From CAIQIA01 sp945861105 (GTDB lineage: Bacteria; Cyanobacteriota; Cyanobacteriia; PCC-6307; Cyanobiaceae): a stretch of 22,902 nt of DNA. Both the position numbers and the translations under genes were made by a program. Under the pieces are notes generated by a model, which worked only from the letters and a program-made list of their open reading frames with translations, did not search any database and was not told where the DNA came from. Each line of letters begins with the position of its first letter. The stretch's first letter is position 1. Of this stretch, positions 7,922 through 14,516 are shown piece after piece. The DNA is taken from NCBI GenBank assembly GCA_947488815.1, contig CANLCC010000034.1, forward strand, positions 1 through 22,902, read 5' to 3'.

Positions 7922-7953
7922 GCTTCGCTGAGAGAAATAAGAGCTTCCCCTGC
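7916..7953 (+). promoter_or_regulatory. AT-richer leader before the secretion operon
   Basis: The stretch from the GT39 stop to the isomerase start is noticeably richer in A/T than its surroundings. It contains TATTAA (7916-7921), a 4/6 match to a -10 box without a good -35, and AAGAG about 11 nt before the proposed TTG start, which could serve as a ribosome binding site. This supports, weakly, a separate promoter for the operon. Confidence 0.25.
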
Positions 7954-8682
7954 TTGGATGCGTTTACGGACCGTGAGCTCGCCCGGCTGGGTCTGCTTGA
8001 CGTGGCCTGGCGGTACCGGCTGATGGAGGCGGAGACTGCCCCCATTCCGGCCCCAGCACCGGGTCCTGAGGTCGAACAGTCCCTGGGCCGGTTTCTGGCG
8101 GAGCTGCAGCTGCAGGATCCGGCCGCCCGCCAGGCCTGGTGCGAGCTGCGCGGCCTGCAGGAGCAGGATCTGCTCAACCTGGCCCTGCGCCCCCTGCGCT
8201 GGCAGACCTGGTGTGAACAGCGCTTCGGCGGCACGGTTGAAAGCGAATATCTCCGTCGCAAGGGAGAATTCGACCAGGTCACCTACTCCCTCCTGCGGGT
8301 CCGTGACGCCGACCTGGCGGCCGAGCTGCACCAGCAGATCCGGGAGGGTGAGGCCACGTTCGGCGACCTTGCCGGGCGTTTCTCCGAGGGGCCCGAACAG
8401 CGCACCAACGGTGTGGTCGGCCCCGTGCCCCTGGCCACCCCCCATCCCTCCCTGGCCCGGCTGCTGCAGATCAGCCAGCCCGGCCAGCTCTGGCCGCCGA
8501 AGCAGCTCGAGGACTGGTGGATCATCGTGCGCCTCGACAACCTCACCACCGCCCAGCTCGATGACCCCCTGCGGCGTCGACTGGTGCTGGATCAGGGCGA
8601 GCAGTGGCTGCGGACCCGTGTGCAGGAGTCGATCGCTCAGCAGAATCCGGTTCAGCCTGACCCGTCCGCCGCCCCCCGATGA
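7954..8682 (+). CDS. Parvulin-like peptidyl-prolyl isomerase of a type I secretion operon
   Basis: A protein of about 242 residues. The C-terminal half has PpiC/parvulin features: a segment like ADLAAELHQQIREGEATFGDL, then AGRFSEGP, a V-G-P-V-P turn, and a closing SQPGQLWPPKQLEDWWIIVRL, which parallels the parvulin end (I-S-x-P-x-x-...-G-x-x-I/V). The N-terminal half is helical, as in SurA/PrsA-like proteins. There is no signal peptide or lipobox, so it may act on the cytosolic side of the exporter. The start is uncertain: TTG 7954 is preferred because it follows the GT39 stop and an AAGAG box. GTG 8002 and ATG 8023 are alternatives, and the longer frame from 7822 would overlap GT39 by 100 bp. 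It overlaps the ABC gene by 4 bp (ATGA). Confidence 0.78.
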   Translation: MDAFTDRELARLGLLDVAWRYRLMEAETAPIPAPAPGPEVEQSLGRFLAELQLQDPAARQAWCELRGLQEQDLLNLALRPLRWQTWCEQRFGGTVESEYLRRKGEFDQVTYSLLRVRDADLAAELHQQIREGEATFGDLAGRFSEGPEQRTNGVVGPVPLATPHPSLARLLQISQPGQLWPPKQLEDWWIIVRLDNLTTAQLDDPLRRRLVLDQGEQWLRTRVQESIAQQNPVQPDPSAAPR

Positions 8683-11654
8683 GCCTCCCTGCGGCCCTGG
8701 ATCTGCTCAGCGGTTTTCAACCTTTCGCGGCCCTGCCGGCCCACGAGCAGTCGCGGGTGGCCGCGTTGCTGCGGCCGGTGCAGCTGCGCCCCGGCACCCG
8801 CCTGCACGATTTCAACGAGCTTCCCCCCGCCGTGGTGCTGCTCCAGGAGGGCCAGCTGCGGGTGCTGGCCCAGGACAGCCGGGGCGAATCGTTCACCCTT
8901 GAACGGGTGGATGCCGGCGCACTCACCGGCTGGCTGCCGCTGCTCCGGGGGGTGCCAGGGCAGGTGGTGGCCGCTGCCCAGCCCAGCCGGGCCTGGCTGC
9001 TGCCGGCCGATGATTTTCTTGAGCTGCACCGCCGCCATGGGGCGGTGCGTGAGTTCTGCCGTCAGGGCGGGGTGCTCGAGCTGATGGCGGTCGCCACGGC
9101 CGACCCGCGGCCCGATCTGCTGAGGGATGCGGCCCTGAGGGACTGGGCGCGTCAGGCGGATCCCCAGCCGGCCCTCCTCCTGGACGGACCCCGTGCCCAG
9201 GTGCCCGATGGCCACTGGCTGCTGAGCAGCGGTGCCGTTGAAGACCAGTCCGTCGGTGCCGCCCTGGAAGGAGGGGCGGTGCTGCAGCTCAAGGGGCTGC
9301 TGCCGGCCCGCCTGCTGCCGAGACCGGAGGCCTGGCCCCCGGTGGCCATGGCACCGGCCGGTCCCCTGGCGGCGGCCACCACCCCTCCGGAGGTGATCGA
9401 GCCGGAATGGGTCGAAGGCAGTGAGCTGGTGCCGCAGCTGCGGCAGGCCGAGGCTCTGCAGGACTGGTACGGCCGCCTCGGCGATGACGGCAGCTTCCCC
9501 CAGGTGGAGGGCAGCGGCCCCCTCGATGAACCCTTCGCCTGCCTGCGGATGCTGGCCAGGTCGTTCGATCTGCCCTTCCGTCGCGACATCGTGCGGCGGA
9601 TCCTCGAAGACCAGCTGCAGCGCTCCGAAGGCAAGGGCATCACCCAGCTGCAGCTGGCGGCGGTCTGCGATCTGCTGGGGCTCAGTGCCTCGCTCCTGGA
9701 GGTTGACCCGGCCCAGGTGCACAGGCTTCCCACCCCCGCGGTGCTGATGCAGGACGCGGCCCATCCGGTGGTGCTCTGGTCAGCGGAGGGGGGCTCGCTG
9801 CTGCTGGGGGACCCGCGCCAGGGTCAGCGCCGTGTCGCCCGGGGCGAGCTGGACCCGTTCCTCGGCGAGAACAGGCGGCTGCCGGTGCTCTGCCTGCAGC
9901 GGTCCACGGCCACCCCCAAAGCCCGCTTCGGGCTTGGCTGGTTCCTGCCGGCGATCCGTCAGCACCGCGGCATCCTCACCCAGGTGCTGGTGGCCAGCTT
10001 CTTTGTGCAGCTGTTTGCCCTGCTGAATCCGCTGCTGATTCAGCAGATCATCGATGCCGTCATCAGCCAGGGCAACCTGCGCAGTCTGAATGTGCTCGGC
10101 ACGCTGCTGGTGGCCATGGCCATCGCCGAAGCCCTGCTGGGGTCCCTGCGCACCTATCTGTTCAGTGACACCACCAACCGCATCGACATCTCCCTGGGAT
10201 CGTCGATCATCGATCACCTGCTGCGTCTCCCCCTCGGTTATTTCGCCCGCCGACCGGTGGGGGAAGTGGCCAGCCGCATCAACGAGCTCGAGCGGATCCG
10301 ACGCTTTCTCACCGGCACGGCTCTGACCGTGGTGCTCGATGCGGTGTTCTCGGTGATCTACATCGCCGTGATGCTGCTTTACAGCCCTCTGCTCACCCTC
10401 TGGGCCCTGGCGGTCGTGCCCTTCTTCATCGGCCTGACCGCGGCGGCGGCCCCGGTCATCCGCCGGCAGCTGCGCGAACAGGCCGAAGCCAACGCCCGGG
10501 TGCAGAGCCACCTGGTCGAGACCCTCGGCGGCATGGAGACCGTCAAGGGCCAGGGGATGGAACTGCACAGCCGCTGGCGTTGGCAGCAGCTGTACGGCGG
10601 CCAGATCGCCGCCGGTTTCCGCAACACCGTGACCAGCACCGCGGCCGGTTCAGCCTCCCACTTCTTCGAGCAGCTCTCGGGTCTGCTGGTGCTCTGGGTG
10701 GGGGCCGGACTGGTTCTGGAAGGCAAGCTGACCCTCGGCCAGCTGATCGCCTTCCGGATTCTCTCGGGCTACGTCACGAGCCCCCTGCTGCGGTTGGCCA
10801 CCCTCTGGCAGAACTTCCAGGAGACGGCCCTGTCGCTGGAGCGTCTGTCCGACATCGTCGATCATCCCCAGGAGCTGGAGATCGCGGGCGCCCAGCTTCC
10901 CCCGCTGCCCCCCGTCCAGGGAGGCATCCGCTACGAACGGGTCAACTTCCGCTTCGGCAGTGGCGGACCGCTGCAACTGGTCAACGTCGATCTCGACATC
11001 CCGGCCGGCAGCTTCATCGGCATCGTCGGCAGCAGTGGCTCCGGCAAGAGCACCCTGCTCAAGCTGCTCACCAGGCTCTACGACCCCCTCGAAGGCACCA
11101 TCCGCGTCGATGGGTATGACATCGCCAAGGTTGATCTCTATTCCCTGCGCCGCCAGATCGGTGTGGTGCCCCAGGACAGCCTGCTGTTCGACGGCACCGT
11201 CCAGGAAAACATCGCCCTCACCCGGCCGGATGCCGATTTCGAAGAGATCATGGCGGCGGCCCAGGTGGCCTGTGCCCATGACTTCATCCAGCAGCTGCCC
11301 GCTGGCTACAGCACCTCGGTGGGGGAGCGGGGTTCAGGTCTGTCGGGCGGCCAGAGGCAACGCCTGGCCATCGCCCGGATGGTGCTCAAGCAACCACGGC
11401 TGCTGGTGCTCGACGAGGCCACCAGCGCCCTCGATGTCGACACCGAGCAGCAGCTCACCCGCAACCTCAGCCAGGCCTACCGCGGCCGCACGGTGCTGTT
11501 CATCACCCACCGCCTCGGCACCCTTCGCCATGCCGACCGCATCATCGTGATGCACGAGGGAGCGGTGGCCGAGCAGGGCAGCCATGAGCAGCTGCTGGCC
11601 CTCGGTGGCCGTTACGCCACGCTCTTCCGCCAACAGGAGTCCGCCCTCGCATGA
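8679..11654 (+). CDS. Type I secretion ABC exporter with CNB-like and inactive C39-like N-terminal domains
   Basis: A 991-residue exporter. Residues about 10-135 resemble a cyclic-nucleotide-binding beta-barrel (QPFAALPAHEQ, VVLLQEGQLRVLAQ, WLLPADDFLEL), but the phosphate-binding cassette is not recognisable. Residues about 275-415 form a C39-peptidase-like domain: H362 (HPVVL) and D378 (GDPRQG) are kept, but the usual D-C-G of the nucleophile is D283-E284-P285, so it should not cleave leader peptides. The six-helix membrane domain spans about 430-710. The ATPase has Walker A GSSGSGKST (K790), signature LSGGQ (888-892), Walker B LLVLDEATSALD (D912-E913) and switch H944, so it looks fully active. 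Like HlyB, it probably exports C-terminally targeted proteins or already processed peptides with the HlyD adaptor encoded next to it. No TolC-like partner or substrate gene is in view. Confidence 0.9.
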   Translation: MSLPAALDLLSGFQPFAALPAHEQSRVAALLRPVQLRPGTRLHDFNELPPAVVLLQEGQLRVLAQDSRGESFTLERVDAGALTGWLPLLRGVPGQVVAAAQPSRAWLLPADDFLELHRRHGAVREFCRQGGVLELMAVATADPRPDLLRDAALRDWARQADPQPALLLDGPRAQVPDGHWLLSSGAVEDQSVGAALEGGAVLQLKGLLPARLLPRPEAWPPVAMAPAGPLAAATTPPEVIEPEWVEGSELVPQLRQAEALQDWYGRLGDDGSFPQVEGSGPLDEPFACLRMLARSFDLPFRRDIVRRILEDQLQRSEGKGITQLQLAAVCDLLGLSASLLEVDPAQVHRLPTPAVLMQDAAHPVVLWSAEGGSLLLGDPRQGQRRVARGELDPFLGENRRLPVLCLQRSTATPKARFGLGWFLPAIRQHRGILTQVLVASFFVQLFALLNPLLIQQIIDAVISQGNLRSLNVLGTLLVAMAIAEALLGSLRTYLFSDTTNRIDISLGSSIIDHLLRLPLGYFARRPVGEVASRINELERIRRFLTGTALTVVLDAVFSVIYIAVMLLYSPLLTLWALAVVPFFIGLTAAAAPVIRRQLREQAEANARVQSHLVETLGGMETVKGQGMELHSRWRWQQLYGGQIAAGFRNTVTSTAAGSASHFFEQLSGLLVLWVGAGLVLEGKLTLGQLIAFRILSGYVTSPLLRLATLWQNFQETALSLERLSDIVDHPQELEIAGAQLPPLPPVQGGIRYERVNFRFGSGGPLQLVNVDLDIPAGSFIGIVGSSGSGKSTLLKLLTRLYDPLEGTIRVDGYDIAKVDLYSLRRQIGVVPQDSLLFDGTVQENIALTRPDADFEEIMAAAQVACAHDFIQQLPAGYSTSVGERGSGLSGGQRQRLAIARMVLKQPRLLVLDEATSALDVDTEQQLTRNLSQAYRGRTVLFITHRLGTLRHADRIIVMHEGAVAEQGSHEQLLALGGRYATLFRQQESALA

Positions 11655-12832
11655 GCCAGCTCGTTCCCATCAACCGCGGCGACCTGCAGGAGGTGCGCCT
11701 CCGGCCCGCCCCCACCTGGAGCCGGGCCCTGACCTGGGGCATCATCGGCACCGCCAGCTTCGGCTTCATCTTTGCCCTCGTCACCCGCATTGACGAGGTG
11801 GTGCCGGCCCAGGGCCAGCTGGAGCCCGTCAGCTCCCTCAAGCCGATCAAGGCGGTGCAGGCCGCCGTCGTCGACGAGATCTTCGTCAAGGAAGGCCAGC
11901 TGGTGAAGCCCGGCCAGCCCCTGATCCGCTTCGACACCGACAAATCGGTGGCCCAGGCCAGCACCCTGCAGATGCAGCAGGGTCTGGAGCAGCAGCGTTT
12001 CGGCGAGCAGGTGCGCACCTCAGCCGCCCGCCGGCAGGCCCAGGCCGCCAAGCGCGACAGCCTCGTGGCCAAACGCAACAGTGATGTGCTGACCCTGCGC
12101 AACGAGCAGGAGATTCTTGCCCGCTACGAACCCCTGGCCCGCCAGGGCGCCCTGCCCGAGCTGCAGTATCTGCAGCAGCGCAACCGGATCCAGCAGATCC
12201 AGTCCGAAATCGCCCAGGCGGAGGCTGAGATCCGTCAGACCGAGGCCGAGATCACTGAGGTCGACGCCAATCTGCTCAAGGAACGCAAGGAGAGCGAACA
12301 GCAGCAGGTGAGCCTGGCCCGCCAGGGGGTCGAAGCCCGCGAGAACCTGCAGACCGAGGTGCTCAAGGCGCCGGTCGCCGGCCGTGTCTTCAACCTGATC
12401 CCCACCAGTCCCCGCTATGCCGTGTCGCCGGGGGAGGAACTGCTGAAGATCGTTCCCGATGGCTCCTTGCAGGCCAAGGTTTACGTCACCAGCAAGGATG
12501 TCTCCTTCGTCAAACCTGGCAAACGGGCGGAGGTGCGCCTCGATTCGTACCCCTTCACCGAGTACGGCTCGATCATCGGCAAGGTGAAACGCATCGGCAC
12601 CGAAGCCCTGCCGGCCACCGAGCAGAATCCCCAGCCCCGCTTCCCGGTGGTCGTCACCCTCGAGACCCAGAGCCTGTATCGCAATGGCCGCGCCTACCCG
12701 CTCAAGTCCGGCGAGACCGTCACCACCAACATCATCCTGCGCGACAAGCGGGTGATCACCCTGCTCACCGACGTGATTGACCGGGCCCTGGATGCCCTGC
12801 GACCCATCAAGTCGCCGACGGGCGACCGCTGA
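11651..12832 (+). CDS. HlyD-family membrane fusion protein (type I secretion adaptor)
   Basis: A 393-residue periplasmic adaptor. A short cytosolic N-terminus leads to one membrane helix at about 26-45 (ALTWGIIGTASFGFIFALVT). The first half-lipoyl strand follows (VVDEIFVKEGQLVKPGQPLI), then a long Q/E/A/R-rich coiled-coil hairpin at about 97-225, the second half-lipoyl (VLKAPVAGRVFNL) and a beta-barrel end region with FVKPGKRAEVRLDSYPFTEYG, a common HlyD motif. It would bridge the ABC exporter to an outer-membrane TolC-type channel encoded elsewhere. The start overlaps the exporter stop (ATGA at 11651-11654), so the three genes form one operon. Its last 26 bp overlap the convergent DciA gene. 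Confidence 0.93.
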   Translation: MSQLVPINRGDLQEVRLRPAPTWSRALTWGIIGTASFGFIFALVTRIDEVVPAQGQLEPVSSLKPIKAVQAAVVDEIFVKEGQLVKPGQPLIRFDTDKSVAQASTLQMQQGLEQQRFGEQVRTSAARRQAQAAKRDSLVAKRNSDVLTLRNEQEILARYEPLARQGALPELQYLQQRNRIQQIQSEIAQAEAEIRQTEAEITEVDANLLKERKESEQQQVSLARQGVEARENLQTEVLKAPVAGRVFNLIPTSPRYAVSPGEELLKIVPDGSLQAKVYVTSKDVSFVKPGKRAEVRLDSYPFTEYGSIIGKVKRIGTEALPATEQNPQPRFPVVVTLETQSLYRNGRAYPLKSGETVTTNIILRDKRVITLLTDVIDRALDALRPIKSPTGDR

Positions 12833-13292
12833 GGTCGCCGGCCTGGCGCTGGCAGAAGGCGCAGCGTCCCCAGCGCAGCAGTTCGCCCTCCGGCGCCGGA
12901 CAGCGGCAGGCCGGACAGCAGACCATGGCTTTCTGGTGCGGACGGCTGGGGTGCTGGTCCCAGTCGCTGGCGGTGAGGTCGACGGCGGTGGGCGACGCCA
13001 GGGCCCCGTCGCGCTGCTCGATCTTCAGGTCACGCACCGGGTGGCCGGCGGCCCGCAGGGCCCCCAGCAGCTGATGGCGGCTGAAGCGCAGGGCCTGCAG
13101 CCAGCTGGGATGGTCGGCGCCCACCCAGAGCACGCCGCCCTGCAGCCGCAGGGGACGGCAGTGGTCGGCCAGGGGACTGCCGGCGATGCGGGGCCAGGCC
13201 TGCCAGAGACCCGCCAGCCCTCCGTCCCGCCGCCAGCCATCGGTGAGGGCATCGAGGCAGCGGCCCAGGGATGTGCCACGGGGGTCGGCCAT
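12807..13292 (-). CDS. dciA: DciA/DUF721-family protein with C-terminal zinc ribbon
   Basis: A 161-residue protein. Residues about 8-95 match the DUF721/DciA pattern: LGRCLDALTDGW, then LWQAWPRIAGSPLADHCRPL (the W-x-x-I/V-V/A-G-x-x-L/I-A-x-H-x-x-P motif), LWVGADHPSWLQAL and a closing basic IKIEQ-like strand (VRDLKIEQRD). DciA proteins load the replicative helicase DnaB in bacteria without DnaC. The C-terminus adds CPAC (C126, C129) and CAFC (C144, C147), a typical four-cysteine zinc ribbon, so this copy may contact nucleic acid or a partner through a metal site. It stands alone, convergent with hlyD (26-bp overlap) and divergent from vipp1. A possible -10 (TAGGCT, 13304-13299) lies very close to the ATG, which would give an almost leaderless mRNA. 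Confidence 0.8.
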   Translation of the reverse strand: MADPRGTSLGRCLDALTDGWRRDGGLAGLWQAWPRIAGSPLADHCRPLRLQGGVLWVGADHPSWLQALRFSRHQLLGALRAAGHPVRDLKIEQRDGALASPTAVDLTASDWDQHPSRPHQKAMVCCPACRCPAPEGELLRWGRCAFCQRQAGDLSGRPSAT

Positions 13293-13304
13293 CGAATCAG
13301 CCTA

Positions 13305-13324
13305 GGTCGGACGGCCATCCGACC
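13305..13324. promoter_or_regulatory. Perfect dyad between dciA and vipp1, candidate operator
   Basis: GGTCGGA (13305-13311) and its exact reverse complement TCCGACC (13318-13324) are separated by six bases, forming a 20-bp dyad midway between two divergent start codons (13292 and 13383). The geometry suits a dimeric helix-turn-helix regulator. No regulator is identified. Confidence 0.4.
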
Positions 13325-13330
13325 CTGGTG

Positions 13331-13358
13331 GGCTAGGGCCGCTCTGGCTAGGGTCGCT
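13331..13358 (+). promoter_or_regulatory. Imperfect tandem repeat with possible -10 upstream of vipp1
   Basis: GGCTAGGGCCGCT (13331-13343) is repeated as GGCTAGGGTCGCT (13346-13358), 12 of 13 bases identical at a 15-bp period. The second copy contains TAGGGT (13349-13354), which could be the vipp1 -10 element with a start of transcription about 20-25 nt before the ATG; no good -35 is seen. Confidence 0.35.
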
Positions 13359-13382
13359 GCAGCCCCGCTCCACCCCCGCCCC

Positions 13383-14150
13383 ATGGGCTTCTTCGAACGA
13401 CTCAGCCGCCTGTTTCGGGCCAACCTCAACGACCTGGTGAGCCGGGCCGAGGATCCCGCCAAGATCCTCGATCAGTCGGTCGCCGACATGCAGTCGGACC
13501 TGGTGAAGCTGCGCAGCGCCGTGGCCACCGCCATTGCCAGTCAGAAACGCATCCAGAACCAGGCTGAGCAGGCCGAGGCCCAGTCGCGCACCTGGTACGA
13601 GCGGGCGGAACTGGCCCTCAAGAAGGGTGAGGAAGACCTGGCCCGCGAAGCCCTCAGCCGCCGCAAGACCTACCAGGAGACGGCCACGGCCCTCAATGCC
13701 CAGCTCTCCACCCAGACCACCCAGATCGACGCCCTCAAGAAGAACCTGATGGTTCTCGAGGGCAAGATCGCCGAGGCACGCACCAAGAAGGACATGCTCA
13801 AGGCGCGGGCCCAGGCGGCCCAGGCCCAGGAGCAGCTTCAGGGTGCCGTGGGGGGGCTCAACACCGATTCGTCCATGGCCGCGTTTGAGCGCATGGAAGA
13901 GAAGGTGCAGGCCATGGAGGCCCGGGGGCAGGCGGCCGCCGAGCTGGCCGGTTCTGACCTGGAAAGCCGCTTCCAGAGCCTGGAGGCCGGTGGCGATGTG
14001 GATGCCGAACTGGCCGCCCTCAAGGCCAGTCTCAATCCCACACCGGTGGCCCTGCCCGATGAAAGCCGCAAGCCCCAGCTGCAGCCGGCCCAGGCGGCGG
14101 AGGTCGATCAGGAGCTGGAGCAGCTGAAGCGGTCGATCGACAGCCTCTGA
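13383..14150 (+). CDS. vipp1: Vipp1/IM30 (PspA-family membrane-remodelling protein)
   Basis: A 255-residue, almost entirely helical protein starting MGFFERLSRLFRANLNDLVS, the amphipathic helix that inserts into membranes in PspA/IM30 proteins. EDPAKILDQSVADMQSDL and a long coiled coil (about 30-185) follow. Beyond the PspA core there is a linker rich in P/L and a final helix VDQELEQLKRSIDSL, the extra C-terminal extension that separates Vipp1 from bacterial PspA. Vipp1 forms ESCRT-III-like rings and rods and is needed for thylakoid membrane maintenance and stress protection. ATG 13383 is chosen because it begins the conserved helix; the frame upstream is open but runs antisense to dciA. Thioredoxin follows after 30 bp. 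Confidence 0.94.
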   Translation: MGFFERLSRLFRANLNDLVSRAEDPAKILDQSVADMQSDLVKLRSAVATAIASQKRIQNQAEQAEAQSRTWYERAELALKKGEEDLAREALSRRKTYQETATALNAQLSTQTTQIDALKKNLMVLEGKIAEARTKKDMLKARAQAAQAQEQLQGAVGGLNTDSSMAAFERMEEKVQAMEARGQAAAELAGSDLESRFQSLEAGGDVDAELAALKASLNPTPVALPDESRKPQLQPAQAAEVDQELEQLKRSIDSL

Positions 14151-14167
14151 TCGACACCCATCCCCCA

Positions 14168-14173
14168 TAGGAT
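14168..14173 (+). promoter_or_regulatory. Possible -10 element upstream of the thioredoxin gene
   Basis: TAGGAT matches the -10 consensus at 4/6 positions in the 30-bp gap after vipp1. If used, transcription would begin near 14180 and favour the downstream GTG (14196) as the thioredoxin start. No -35 is evident. Confidence 0.25.
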
Positions 14174-14180
14174 CGGGTGA

Positions 14181-14516
14181 GTGCTCTGCCCCGCTGTGGC
14201 TGTTCAGACCCTCACTGATACCAACTTCCAGGAGCAGGTGCTGCAGGCCAAGGGGCCGGTGCTGGTTGATTTCTGGGCTCCCTGGTGCGGTCCCTGCCGG
14301 CTGGTGGCACCGCTGATGGACTGGGCCGACGCCACCTATGCGGGACGTCTCACCGTCGGCAAGTTGGAGGTGGATGGCAATCCCCTGCAGCGGGATGCGT
14401 TCAGGGTCCAGGGCATTCCCTCGTTGCTCATCTTCCGGGATGGGCAGGAGGTGGTGCGGCACGAGGGCGCCATCACCAAGCCCCAGCTGCAGGCGCTGCT
14501 GGATGCGCATCTCTGA
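14181..14516 (+). CDS. Thioredoxin
   Basis: A 111-residue single-domain thioredoxin with the full WCGPC redox motif (C36 and C39) in DFWAPWCGPCRLVAPL, the cis-proline segment QGIPSLLIF and the terminal helix KPQLQALLDAHL. It should reduce disulfides in target proteins in the cytosol, receiving electrons from ferredoxin- or NADPH-thioredoxin reductase. GTG 14181 has a weak AGGAT box about 8 nt upstream; GTG 14196, giving a start at VAVQTLTD, is an equally sensible alternative closer to the usual family length. The end overlaps the following aminotransferase by 14 bp, so the two are likely cotranscribed and translationally coupled. Confidence 0.92.
   Translation: MLCPAVAVQTLTDTNFQEQVLQAKGPVLVDFWAPWCGPCRLVAPLMDWADATYAGRLTVGKLEVDGNPLQRDAFRVQGIPSLLIFRDGQEVVRHEGAITKPQLQALLDAHL

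Noticed and set aside
7822..7953. Upstream extension of the isomerase frame to ATG 7822.
   Set aside because: It would overlap GT39 by 100 bp and adds Gly/Ala/Pro-rich sequence with no family resemblance.
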